A DNA stretch of 64,000 bases from Amyelois transitella. Taxonomy: Eukaryota; Arthropoda; Insecta; Lepidoptera; Pyralidae. The position numbers and the translations under genes were made by a program. The DNA lies in the NCBI RefSeq assembly GCF_032362555.1, contig NC_083515.1, positions 5,429,001-5,493,000 of the forward strand, read 5' to 3'. The notes beneath the pieces are model-generated. The model did not search any database and was not told the origin of the DNA. It saw only the letters and a list, made by a program, of their open reading frames with translations. Positions 22,701 to 34,635 of the stretch are shown one piece after another; position 1 is the stretch's first letter, and every line of letters begins with the position of its first letter.

Positions 22701-23766
22701 ATAAAACTATGACTGCAGATATGAACGCGATCGTACACTGCACTCGACAACACAACTTCAACCATATGATGGATATTTATTTGTACGTAATAGTGATACC
22801 TATCACGACATGGGATCACTCAGAATAGCACTTTATTTTTATACTGTCGGAATACGCATATTCCAAAAGTATGAAATTCAAAATGTTCATAAAAAAGTTA
22901 TTTCTAAAAAATATATAAGTACGAGATCTCCGATATTCTACTTAGTAGCCAGACCAAATCATCATAACTCTCATTCACATTCTCATCATAAACCATTATG
23001 TATAATTTAACTGTTTAAGACCAAAAGAACAGAATTATTAATGGACTTAACACAACGTTATGTTTCTATTTTACTTTTCTTTAAAAATATTCATTTCTAT
23101 ATTAATTAAGGGATTGGCTCATAAACTTGGGATATTTCTTATAGGTGATGGTCCTGCAACCTGTCACTATTTAAATCTCGATTCCATACGCTGAACGTGA
23201 CCTTTCAGTATTTTCAAGACTGTTGGATCTGTCTACCCAGCAAGGAATATAGACATGATAATATGTATGTATCTTGCCTAATATTTTATTTATAACAAAC
23301 ACCGGAAATGAGATTGCCAATCTCTGTAAAATTTGACAAGAAGCCAAACGCCCTTTGTTTTCTACTACTATGGTTTTTATGATGAACCTACACGGGTACC
23401 TATCTAAAAGAGGCATCACCAAAGATGACAATATTTTTAAAGGTTTTCACAGGAATAAGGTAACCACGCCTACCTAATCTTATTACTTATATTTGCACAA
23501 AAGTACCTTCTTACCTTGTCTGTGGTGTACATCGACGTCAATCGGCACAGAGTTGCCCGGTACATAGTGCCGTCTTTCCATAGCTATCCCCATAGCCATT
23601 TCGCTGGGAAACACGAAGTCGAGCTGTGGCCATTGTCTCACGATTCGCAGCTCGCTCGCTCGGCTGGCGAAGCCTGGCCAACAGCAAGCCAGGCAGTACG
23701 ATAGAAGGAAAAATCTATCTATACCTTGAGACATCTCGTCTCTCAGTGTGTCCAATAATACCGGAT
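16721..23766 (-). CDS. Yellow/MRJP-family protein, gene B (complete)
   Basis: Minus-strand exons: 23766-23515 (ATG at 23734), 20135-19966, 19240-19076, 18274-18106, 17776-17595, 17161-16721 (stop). All borders are GT-AG and phases agree, giving 448 residues. The N-terminus is a signal peptide (FFLLSYCLACCWPGFAS). Family signatures in order: ITIPRFDEGRPVTLGTV, YPDYSWH, CNGLTSVFRVAVDECNRMWV, YCPPKLLAFDLATDNL, YVYVADVSGFGLLVVD, MDGVLGLALSP, FHALASTTENVVRTSVIRN, AMDRNGIMYFGL, and NRVNFRI near the end. Asn-linked glycosylation motifs occur (NASS, NSS). The acceptor CCACAG|AT before the ATG means either a 5'UTR intron or a longer N-terminus, since the reading frame stays open to the acceptor. Exon 2 lies some 3.4 kb downstream, across a Tc1 remnant and a hAT-like element. 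Subfamily unresolved (c, d, h or x type possible). Confidence 0.92.
17235..17520 (-). repeat. ~265-bp repeat with inverted duplication of its tail
   Basis: Reverse-oriented copy in intron 5 of yellow gene B. Its 3' end is duplicated in inverted form: 17251-17270 (ggtcatgtctatatcccttg) pairs with 17277-17296 (caagggatatagacgtgacc), with one mismatch. The rest runs normally to 'gccgggaaccacatg'. Confidence 0.8.
20364..20764. mobile_element. hAT-like non-autonomous element with perfect 8-bp target duplication
   Basis: Terminal inverted repeats TAGGGTTGCCACC at 20364-20376 and GGTGGCAACCCTA at 20752-20764. They are flanked exactly by AGCCGGTT (20356-20363) and AGCCGGTT (20765-20772), an 8-bp duplication as made by hAT transposases. 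Interior 401 bp in all, AT-rich with repeated 'atatagtac' motifs and no coding capacity. It lies in intron 1 of yellow gene B, about 220 bp upstream of exon 2 in transcript direction. The perfect duplication suggests a fairly recent insertion. Confidence 0.85.
21133..21844 (+). pseudogene. Tc1-like transposase remnant (frameshifted, C-terminus lost)
   Basis: An N-terminal helix-turn-helix region is readable (NRWVSRHQEEGRVKSRR, FAEQFDTSVVTVRR), then a frameshift near 21330, then RLEFARQYLDFDWKKAIFTD (first catalytic Asp at about 21459). A local duplication of 'atttacggat' with a T-run follows, then HGRLHLWRRN, SGRISVNMWSWMSAAGPGE and FVQDNCPVHR (second Asp at 21767). The sequence leaves the family soon after, so the third acidic residue and the 'SPDLNPIEN' block are absent. 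Not functional. The spacing and motifs fit the Tc1/mariner superfamily. In intron 1 of yellow gene B, next to the hAT-like element. Confidence 0.85.
22274..22324. repeat. Imperfect hairpin, 16-nt arms
   Basis: GTGTGAGCAAGCGAGA (22274-22289) pairs with TCTCACTTGCTCACAC (22309-22324) with one G-T-type mismatch. The loop is about 19 nt and AT-rich. Purpose unknown; in intron 1 of yellow gene B. Confidence 0.6.
23105..23275 (+). repeat. ~265-bp repeat, 5' truncated
   Basis: Starts at 'taagggattggctcataaac', continues through 'ctgcaacctgtcactattta' and 'tgttggatctgtctacccag' to a tatgtat tail. In intron 1 of yellow gene B. Confidence 0.75.
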
Positions 23767-25396
23767 CTGTGGAAATATCCAATAATTATAAATATTGCTC
23801 ATTCTCTATCATCAGTTACTCGCCATAATATCGGTAGCATATTTTAAAATCCTCATTCAATCCTAGCAACATAATTATAACCATACATAATTAATTCTTG
23901 GTAAAATTATAACAAGGCCGTTTACGTTTTAATTTCATGATAATTTATTATACTTAAAAATAACTTCTTCCTTTTAAGGTATCCCAAATTTTTATGTTAT
24001 GGGGTAGGTTGTCCACAGTATAAATTTTAATTATTGTTTATTACTAGCTTATTTGAAATTAAACTGGTGATAATTATGATTTACTTATAAAATATTAAAA
24101 CTCGAATTTAGGGTCTGTAAGGATTCTTATTTCTCCGAATATATATCCGAATAATTATGCAAAATAAATTTCCAAATATGCAAATAAATATATCTAAGCA
24201 GAGATTAAATCATATTCTATCTTAAAGAATGGCTGTTATTGTTGCCAATTAATAAAAAATAAAAAGACAGGTAGGTACTGAGCAATTTAGGTGCTATCTT
24301 AAACTCTATTCTAAGTTTCGAGTAAAGTACCTATTGTTATCACAAATCCTACATATTTTGTAACATACCCAATTGACTCAAAATAACACCACAAAACCCG
24401 TTTCGCGTTTTGTCGGTCATATCTTGAACATTTTAAAATTATTACTCTAAATCGATGTCCGTTCGTCTTGTTTTTTATTGTGTCACATATCACTGCAATT
24501 CACTTTTGAGAAAATATGTTGGAACTTTTTAAAAAAAATATAATTTAAATAAAAGATTATCGCATAAATGTAAATTAATTGTAATTCTTTAAATTACGGC
24601 AAATTTTTAACGGGTTTTAAAAATAATTGAAAATATTATCTCACAATACAGGTATGTTAATTTTAGTATGCCAAATGTCACGCGGACTCAATTCCGCGCG
24701 GGTCGGAACACACTGCCGCACATCACTGTTTCAGACAACTTTTAACAAGCGAGATAACGGGAACAACACGGTACATTCTGCATTTGACATTAATTTTACC
24801 ACTTATTTTATGCATTTATATTACACCTAGATTACACCTATTTTAAGCATTAAATTAATACTTTTCATTTAATTTAATAGCAAATATGTTAAACACACCA
24901 GAATAAAGATCGGATATCATAATTTACATTCACTATCAATCAAACAAACAAGTTAACTGAACCAGGATATTGTCTTTCATCTTTATACTTTTCTCCGAGG
25001 AAAACTGATGAAACTTTGTTAGATGTAAGTAGTTATAAATGACTTTAGATATAATTTTCAAGGTATATAGCAGCAGTTTTATTGTATAATCAAGATGAAG
25101 GGCAGATGATGCTCTTATTGTTTAGAGTACCTACAAGGAAGCTATATGCGCAATAAACTGACTTATGCGGATATTTCTCATTAAATAAAGTGTAATTTCT
25201 TGTTAGCAACATTACGCGACAAGAGTCTATGAGCGCGCGAGTCTATTTACGCTTAGGTAGTGATAAATTGAGGTCTTATTCAAGGGTCGTTTTCATAGGA
25301 CCCAGGGTTTTCCCCAAAAAGGACACAAACAGGACAAACACGATTTGAACGATACATTTCAATCATAAAGATCATGTCATTTATAGAATAATATTT

Positions 25397-25649
25397 ACAT
25401 ACATACATATCATCACGTCTATATCCCTTACGGGGTAGACAGAGCCAACAGTCTTGAAAAGACTGAAAGGCCACTTTCAGCTGTTTGGTTTAATGATAGA
25501 ATTGAGATTCAAATAGTGACAGGTTGCTAGCCTGTCGCCTAAAAAAGAATCCCAAGTTTGTAAGCCTATCCCTTAGTCGCCTTTTACGACATCCAGGGAA
25601 AGAGATGGAGTGGTCCTATTCTTTTTTTTATTGGTGCCGGGAATAGCAC
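25397..25649 (-). repeat. Full-length ~265-bp repeat
   Basis: Reverse orientation: tail 'acatacatatcatcacgtct' first, then 'ggggtagacagagccaacag', 'cccttagtcgccttttacga', and 'attggtgccgggaatagcac' at the 5' end. Confidence 0.85.
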
Positions 25650-27244
25650 AGCACATTATATAATAATATTTAAGCGTAAACTTTTAACTTCAAAATTTGA
25701 GAAGTAACTTTTTTTATGAAAATTTTTAAATTCATAAAAATATGATTAACGACTACCGGATATAACATAGTTTTTTGTTCTTTACCACAAAGCCTTAGGC
25801 CCCGCACGTGTCAACTCGGGCTATAACCGGTATAATTTGTATATTTACATTATATACGAGTTTTGAAGAGACGATGAACTTGATGATCTCAGAATCACCA
25901 CATTTTTGTTTTAAAATAACGCCGGTACTCAATATACTTAACTACTTAATTATCATCTACTACTACTATTGAACATCATAATTCAGCATCAATTTAAAAC
26001 TGTCATGGCGTTAGATAATTATCTTTATAATGTAACTGTTTCACACAAAAACATAACGGATTTGAAGAAATCTTTACTTACAATCACAGAATACAATGTA
26101 ATTATACATGAAGCTTGTTTTTTAATAAAATTAAAATGTTATTTTAAAAGTAGACAACTATGACAATAATGTCAATGTGAAGCTATATTTCTTTAACTTT
26201 TAACCTAAAAGAAATCGTTTGAAATTACGGCGCAGGTACATATAACATCAAGTAAGCAGTTTAATAAAACGTTACTGCGACAAAGCTTCAGCACTAATTA
26301 ATAAAATACTTATTTGTTATCAAGGGTATCGCATTTCAGCAACGAACTCGACACAATTGTTTATAAGCAATTCAATTCATTCAATCATCCATTTAAATAC
26401 ATAATTGGCTGGTCTTCATTTAAATGGGTTTTAAGGCAGTATTTAACTATTGTTGAACTGCAAAATTACCATACCTCAGTAAATCTACTGCTAAATATAT
26501 AAATACTTCATATAGCCACTTGCGTAAAAAAAGTAGATAGGTTATTTAACTAAAATTAAATCTCATTTCTGGATATTTAAAAATTTTTCAAAATTGTTAA
26601 TTGATTTGGTTTTTGTCATGCAGATTCAAACGACTTACTAAAAAATACGAACATTTTCTGTTTTACTTGTTTTAATTTTAAGTTCTTCAAATTCTTGTGT
26701 CGTAAAAAATAACTAAATAAAAATTTTCAAAAACAATATCAAAATCTGTTACAGTAGAATTCGTCACAGGTTCTCATTTCACGTAAAACTTTAAGACATA
26801 AATTACAGTCATGATAAAAAATATCCTACCAGATATGACTATTTGGAAACTACAGTACGTTCAAGTGAGCTTTGTACTCATGAATACGAATTCAGCGAAC
26901 CGAATAATAAACTGTTGGTTAATAATCCAATTAGATTAATATAGCGAAAGTACGAGTACAAACTGATTTTAGGTTTTTTGTGACTTGACTAAAATTAATT
27001 ATCAAAATTATACTAAGTCTTCCTTTTTCAGAGTAACGAAATTAATTTCCTTCTTATAAGATTTAGCTAGTCAAGAAAAGGAGAGAGAGTTAATAAGAAA
27101 ATGGAAAAATACACTTAATTTATACTTTTATGTATCCTATAATAGAACTAAGATTCTACAAGCTAATATTTTGCATTAATTAAAATCAGGTTTGACGACA
27201 GGGCGCAAACTGAATGATAATATATGACAATCAAATATATCTTT

Positions 27245-27650
27245 TTCATACATACATACATAAAATGACGCCTCTTTCCCGGAGGGGTAGGCAGAGACTA
27301 CCTCTTTCCACTTGCCACTATCTCTGCACACTTCCTTCGCTTCATCCACATTCATAACTCTCTTCATGCAAGCTCGGCGGTTTTGGGTACTCTTGACTTG
27401 ACTTGAACCAGAACGTCCTTAATTTGATCAAGTTACATTCGTCTAGGTCTTCCCACTCCGACCTTTCCCTCCACACTCTCCTTGTATATCTGCTTATTCA
27501 ACCTGCTTTCATTCATCCTCTCCACATGACCAAACCATCTTAACATACCCTTTTCTATTCCTGTAACTACATCTTCTTTCACATCACAACATTCCCCTCT
27601 CACGCTGTTCCTTATCCGGTCACTCAATTTCACTCTTTTTCATATGAAAA
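27245..27650 (-). mobile_element. LINE 3' end, RTE-like reverse transcriptase remnant
   Basis: On the minus strand from 27633 the frame reads KLSDRIRNSVRGECCDVKED, then MLRWFGHVERMNESRLNKQI and VGVGRPRRM. This is the 'RW.GHV.RM...R..K.iY...GrRPR' C-terminal block common to RTE/BovB-type LINE proteins. Further 3' (to 27245) a short readable region ('MKRVMNVDEAKEVCRDSGKW') and a (TATG)n tail follow. 5'-truncated and dead. Confidence 0.75.
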
Positions 27651-27689
27651 AAAAAACATTATACATACATACATTATAATGATACAAAT

Positions 27690-27865
27690 GATCGAATAGG
27701 GGTTTAGGTTCTCTGGCAAAGGTTGTGGAGGTCAGATGGTAGGTAGTCGCTTCGTATAAAAACCTGACTCACCCATTCCAAGATCCATGGTCAAGGTCAC
27801 ACCTCGGGCCCATCTCCAGAGTAGTGAAGATGTACCCGGGACTATAGCCAGATGATTGATGATTC
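27690..27865 (+). repeat. Retroelement 3' debris
   Basis: 'aaggttgtggaggtcagatg', 'tcgcttcgtataaaaacctg' and 'ctcgggcccatctccagagt' match the arrangement of a block at 38870-38990, same orientation. Adjoins the RTE-like LINE end. Confidence 0.6.
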
Positions 27866-29416
27866 AATATCAAATATTAGTTGTGACTCTTTGACAAGTA
27901 CTTACCTATATAAAAATATAATATCTTTAAACCCTTCGTAGCACCACCAACTGAAATATTACGGTCTTTTCATGTCATTAATCATTTATATAATATACCT
28001 GCAGAACGGCTTTAAAGGTTACTGAACCCGGTCTATTTTATTTAAAACAGGGAAGCCCTTATTCGCAGATGGAAGCTTTTTTTACCTAAATGAGCAAAAA
28101 ACTGCATGCCGTTCAATGACGTTCGTGAGAACTTTCTAAGAATTAGAAACGGTGTCCTAAAAAATGTTAATTTACTGATAGCGGTAGTGCCTTAAAAAGG
28201 CAATTTGCCTACAGATTGATTTTCTGTCGGTTGTTCTCAATCGGCAGTCAGAAGTTAAATGATACCAAATGATTCTAGATCATTGAACCATGGTTCCGTA
28301 TGAAATTTATTCATTGATTCTAATTTAACATAACAAGTAACTTAACTAATTAATTTTTTATAACTACCTAAACTAACTAATTAAATTAAGTGCTGAATTT
28401 ACTTTTATAAATAAATCACTTTTTTTATTGCGCAATCATTATTATCTTGACTTGTTCCCAATAGTGTTACACCATTTTTTATGGATAAAAAGCTTTCTTT
28501 ACAGAATACAAATATAACACCTTTCAATTTGAAGCTGAATTATGTTAAGAACATAATAAACAACTTTGAATAAACAAATTATCAGTATTCTGTACATGTA
28601 TTTAAAGCATTACAAAAAGAGATAGTGTTTTATTTTTCCCAAAACGAAACCCGATCTTGACAGGCGGTATTTGTTTTTATGTGAATTGCAAAGTTTTTCA
28701 TTGATGTACAAAAACCATGGATTCGTAGCGTGGTTAATTTTGTACAGGTTGAGACATTTCTTTACGTTTAGCATCTTGTTTTTATCGAGCTGGTACCGTG
28801 ATCAACCGATACTGCACCGATACACTCTCAAATGAAAATCAATTTTATCATTCACTTTTTTGCAATATTTCATTATGATTATTCAATTATACATTCTTAT
28901 CATTGACAGAGCAATTAGTCAAATCTTAGACTTTTTTCCGGAGTTTCGCTTCAGTAGAAAAATACTATATGCACCCTATTACTCCTAAAGGTTTAGTTTA
29001 TTTCTTAGATAAATTGAATTAAAACTGGTCTTCTTGTTTTTGTGTTTATAAGTTACAAACAAAAGAAAAATCAAAAAAGGTTCCCAGTAATGAATGAAAA
29101 GATTAGTTATTAGAGGTATTAAGATTTTTCATGTCATGCAGTTAATTCCTACTTAATATTTTAATAGCTATTAATATTAATTTAACGCTCACCATAATCA
29201 TTAACATTAGATATTTTATTTATTACTTCACGGTTGCAAATTGTAGAAAAAAATAAATACAGATAACACTGAAAAAAAAAGATTTCTTAAATTATATAAA
29301 AATATTATTTTGATTGATTATGATACCTGAACTAGGAATATTTGTGGGTATCAGGTTATCAGCCCTTCCGCTCTTTTATGGTCTCAAAAGTAAAGAGATT
29401 TACAAAATAATTAATA

Positions 29417-29484
29417 AATATACAATACACACAAAATCTACATGCTCAATAATATACAATACACACAAAATCTACATGCTCAAT
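29417..29484 (+). repeat. 34-bp tandem duplication
   Basis: Two exact adjacent 34-nt units (29417-29450 and 29451-29484), each beginning aatatacaatacacacaaaa and ending with catgctcaat. Confidence 0.85.
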
Positions 29485-32400
29485 CTACTTTCAGACATCT
29501 GCAGCTTAACATAAAAACCATTATTTGTTACTATCTCCAAACTAATTATAGACCAACATACAAAAGTTTACCCGTTACTATTTCTAATTAAATCAATATC
29601 TGGGATTTTCCGCGTGGAGGTCGTTGGCTATTTTCCCCTGCTTAATACTATACTTACTACTACTTTCATTCATTTTAGCGATTGATTAGTTATTAAGAGT
29701 AAGATTATTTAAAAAATGCCAGTTAAGCCGTTTCTAACTTTATAAAATTTTCTGCGTTACACACCTTTTTTCGCTACCACACCAGTATACAAACATGTTG
29801 TATCGAAATGTATACGATGGAATCTCGTATATTACAAAAAAAGGTTCAGGTTATTAAACAAACCAGTTTTTCTTATCAAATTTATTGTTTGAACTCATGT
29901 CACTGTATCCATCCAATTGTATTGAACGTTCGGAACAAAATATAGTTATATAAATATATAGGTAGACAGGTGCCGAAATAATAATAAAAATACTTATTAA
30001 GAATTTATCTTTAGAATTAATAATCTAAATAAATATATTTGTATCGATTTGTTTGACATTTTCTTACATAAAAATATTTTTAATAGTATTATTACAATAT
30101 TAGTTTTATTACAATAATACCAGATAAATACAATCCTAACACAATAACCCATCATCATAACCTATCTCGGATAATAGTTAATATTAATGAAACTTCATAC
30201 TTCGACTTTTGTAATAATACCTACTCACATGCATGCATAATTACCTATGTCACTAAGTATATTGGACGAGTAATGCCATGTTTGTTTGTTAGTCATGTAA
30301 CAAACAATGCGATTAGACAGTATATACCGGCTTCTAAAAATGTCTACATAACTACCTACATTACAAAGCTGGCTTAAAAATTAAAACAATAATAAACCTT
30401 ACCTTAATTATAGTATTTCCGGTCAGTATTTTTGATGTTAGGTATGATTTGTTTATTTAATTACTAAAAGTATTTATTGTTGGTCCGCCAGTGATGACAG
30501 ACGAGCAGACACTGTTGTGAAATAAACCGGGCGGCTACAGATAAACGCACTATCAATCGACTATGCGATTATCATTATTTACAATATTTCCTAAAACTTT
30601 TATCCATTTTAAAATTTATTTTTTCTAAATGATTTTTGTCAACTATGCACCCCTATGACTGGTTCTAGTTAACCTAAATGAAATAATATTCAAGAAAGAC
30701 AGACAGATATAAGAATAGTAACGTAAAACTTCGACGTCATTAGATACAATGATAACTAATTGGAAGTAAATGTTATTAATCATTCCTTCCAGTTTCCATA
30801 CATATTTTATTGAATTTGTTAGGATCGTCAATGTTTACTAAATATAACCCAATTAACTATCTATATTAAACTGAAATCGTCAAATTTAATTTCTTATATT
30901 AGATACCTACATGCAAACATTTAATAAACCAACCGTGCTCAAATAAACATTTCATTTGGTTTTTCATATGAATAATTATAATATATGTTTGTACAACGCG
31001 TGTACGAAACTTAAATACATTAGGAACTAATTGTGACTTTTAATAAAAAAGATGAGATTTTCTAACGAAATTCGTCGTCGTAAATTTTTAACTGCTTTTT
31101 GTATTTTGTAAAGTGGTAACTTGGCTATCTTCTATACTCACGTGTATTAAAACTGGTATCTCAAATCGAGATCATGGAAAATTGAAAACTAAGGACATAG
31201 GGAGATGACTCAGTAAAAATGCAAAAATATCTATCACAGAAAAATAAAGGCAAAAGAAAGAATTGAGTTGGTTTTTTTTCGTAGAAAATACATATTGTTT
31301 TGCAAATGCGAATAGGTATATTAAAACACATTATGTATTGGTGCTATTTAATATCCGTACTGTGAAATTGCGATTCACAGCGGCAGACTTTAGTAATATA
31401 CTATAAGTGTCTGTTCCAAATGCCCTTGAAAATATTAAGTCATTTATTTGTACTGCACTGTTTATTATATTCGTCGTTTCAATTAAAGTAAGTATCAAAT
31501 GTTTTATTCGGAAAAAAAATCCTAAAAATCTTATTTCGTGTTTAAAAAATATATGCTTGGCTACATTTTTTCCATGAAATTTCCTATGAAAATTTGGAAA
31601 AATTCTATTTTTTCCATATCAAAAATATTATCACATTTTTGTGGTTTAGTAATCAGCAATGAAGTGATGATTTTAAAATATTACTATTAAATCCAGTCCT
31701 TGGTAGCTACCACCGAAAATATACTTACATTAACGAAACTGCGCAGCGTTCATACCTCAATGCTTTCTCCCAAACTTGTTTCAAACCTTAGGTATGCAAT
31801 TCTGAAATGGCTTACCTGTGGTAGGTATCAATGTAAGCGTATTTCCCCAGATAGCCCGTCATATTGCAAGCATGTTTTACGTCACGCTGCATTTGTTTAT
31901 GAAGGCATACCCTTTTCCTAACGCTATCATCCATTATAAACAATAGATTAGGTATTCAGGTAGTTATACAGGTTAATTACTATGACTCGTTGCTTGATTG
32001 CTTGACTCATGTTTGTTTGTTATATGATGCTCTTACAATGAGAGAAACATCGTAAGGAAACCTGTACGTTCAGGCAATGGAATGAGTAATCACCAAGTTT
32101 GATGACCTGTAAGGTTACGGAGATTTCATTTCGTGTAAAATTACAACCGATTGTTTGTAATAATTATTTTCCTGATAAGACAGACTGTAGCAGGAACTAT
32201 TTTCATTAAGTACAGGATATATTTTCTTTACATCCGAAAAAAATATTGGCCAAAATACAGAAAACTTTGCCAACATTGCACAATTGAGTGATTAAAAAAA
32301 ATAAGGCAGATTTCGTATTTCACGAGTAGCAAAAATGAGGACATACCCTCTACATAGTCATAACTACAAAGTCCACTGTCACGTTTGTTTTAATAGCAAA

Positions 32401-32504
32401 CATTGTAATTCCCAATTTGTGTTAATGTTTTAAGATAAAAAACAAGAGACTTTACTGAACGAATATGTTTTGAAATTTATCGATAATATGTATTATATAA
32501 AGGC

Positions 32505-32590
32505 GAACCCCGGACCCCGAAACACTTTTGTGGAGGGTGCAACTCGGAACACGCATAGATGAGAGAGAGATAGTAAAGGAGTTATATAGT
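32505..32590. repeat. Repeat shared with 53490-53575
   Basis: Both copies carry a 'ggagggtgcaact(c/g)ggaa.acgca.agatgagaga' string after a C-rich start. A decayed LINE fragment is likely, but there is no readable frame. Confidence 0.6.
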
Positions 32591-32979
32591 AAGTAAGGGT
32601 TACCCACGACATAAATTCACAAACGACAAAGTTAAAAACGACAAGAAAGAACCACATACCTAAGCGCAGACTCAAAATAGGACAATATAGGAATTGCCGT
32701 AATATGAACTAATACTTATATACTCCTTCCTAAAGTAAAAGTTTGCTGTAGATTAAAAGCACATACCTTTTGCAACTATGATGATTAAAAAAGGACAGTC
32801 AAATTAATATATGTAAGTGGTAGATAAGTTCTGAAAAAGTAAAATAATACAACCAGTTTATTTATATTTTATTAAAAATATATCATTTACAAAAGCAGCC
32901 ATACTTCACAATATTTTAATTTCTTATATGATATCATTTTTGTAATATTCATTACATTTCATCAAGTACCTACTTAATT

Positions 32980-33024
32980 GTTATAAGGACACATTTAAAC
33001 AATCATTTAAATGTGTTCTTATAA
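32980..33024. repeat. 20-bp inverted repeat
   Basis: gttataaggacacatttaaa (32980-32999) pairs with tttaaatgtgttcttataac (33005-33024) with one mismatch and a 5-nt loop. Could be a small fold-back element; no other support. Confidence 0.65.
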
Positions 33025-34635
33025 CAGGTAAACATTGTTAAGGTTATACATACAAGGCATAATATAATTTCCTCTAACATGGTAAAAAGTACTTAAAACG
33101 ATACAGCAAATAATATTTTGAATTTTGTAACTTAGGTTTTCGTAACGATCACTTTCATCATCTACAAGTACTGTTTAAAGCGGAATGATGTAAGGATAGT
33201 GAGTTAAATACATTTTATCCCTTTTCTTGTTGGATGGTCGATTGACTGTGTAGGGTTGAGAAATAAAAAATATAAAGCTGTAACTACAGTAAGTATATAA
33301 AATTGTTTTTTTCCAAAATATTAAATTAATTAGGTAGAATATTTACAGATTATAAAGTAAGTACCTCTAAACGTATTTACAACCGATACTATATACTTTT
33401 TAAGTAAAATTAGACCGTTTTCATAATTGGTCCGGAATATTCGGATAAACAAGAAAGTTATTTGCAAACATTGAAATTTATATGTTTAGGTTAAGCTTAC
33501 AGTTTAATTAAATATTATGAAAAATACCTAACTAAAAAAGAGCTGCGTTTCCCACACAACCGATTTGGCCTGACCTACACACGAGGCAAAACTCGCGCTC
33601 TAAGGTACACAACAGTTATTTTAGTCACAATCAATTGTGTGATTTCCCTTCATAAGCACGTACTTAGAATCTTATGTTTGACAATCTTTGGCCCACATTC
33701 TTTTACATAAATATAGCTTAAAAAATTGGAATTAAATATCTCGTTCTTAAATCGACCTTAAGAAAATACCTGTTTGTAGTTATTTTCCTTTGACAAAAAA
33801 TTTGAAAGCATCTGTGGGCATAGTTTCATTCGTCTATTCAAAATAAAACAATTTTTGTTTCTCATGGACTGTGATTTCACGGGTCACTCGCGCTTTTTGT
33901 ACGGACAAATATTTATCACCGCGGGACTGAGCTTCCGCTGCGTATGATTCGTCATTACAGATCACAGAACACTAATCACTGCATGGGTCTGCGCGATCAT
34001 GCTTGTTCTGTGATTGGTAGTAGTCAACCGCAGCAGAACTTACTTCCGATATCATTCTCTTGCTTTAATTAAATTGGGTATGATTAACCCGATGAAACAA
34101 ATATAACAAAGTAGAAATATTTCGTGCTTTGTATCAAATCGCCAAGAAAATTAAATAAGCAGTTCTATAAAATATATATAAATGAAAGAAATAAAACTAA
34201 AGTGATATTGATAGGAGGTATCTTTTTACCAAGATTTACTACTAACATTAAAAAAATTCTTACGCTTTTACAGTAACTTCCACTAAGATCTTGGGTCAAC
34301 CAAACAATCAATTTATCAGTTGTATGCTAGATTCTGGTTAAAAAATGTTCAGTGCGTCAATACAAAGAGCGATAACATTCATGTTATAACATGGCACCTA
34401 ACATGACAATTAATAAGGAAATGAAATGTATTAAGTAAGGAAGAATGTACAGAAATCATTTAATCAAAAACAAATTAGTAGGGTAACCAACTTCTTTAAT
34501 TATTTTTTAAATAATACCTATTTGATCGGAGTACAAAAACGGGCATACCCTGAAGTCAAGTTACCATATACAGGTATCATTTTGAAAGGAATAAGAAATT
34601 TTCTTAACTTGTTCTAGCGTGTTGTATGGCGTGGC

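Larger units (their letters stand above)
23767..34635. other. Gene-poor interval between yellow genes B and C
   Basis: About 10.9 kb with no coding block I can support. It holds a full ~265-bp repeat (25397-25649), an RTE-like LINE end (27245-27650), retroelement debris (27690-27865, 32505-32590), a 34-nt tandem duplication (29417-29484) and a hairpin (32980-33024). The part just upstream of gene B (to about 24.8 kb) should contain its promoter; a small GC-richer patch at 24675-24745 is the only compositional hint. Confidence 0.6.
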
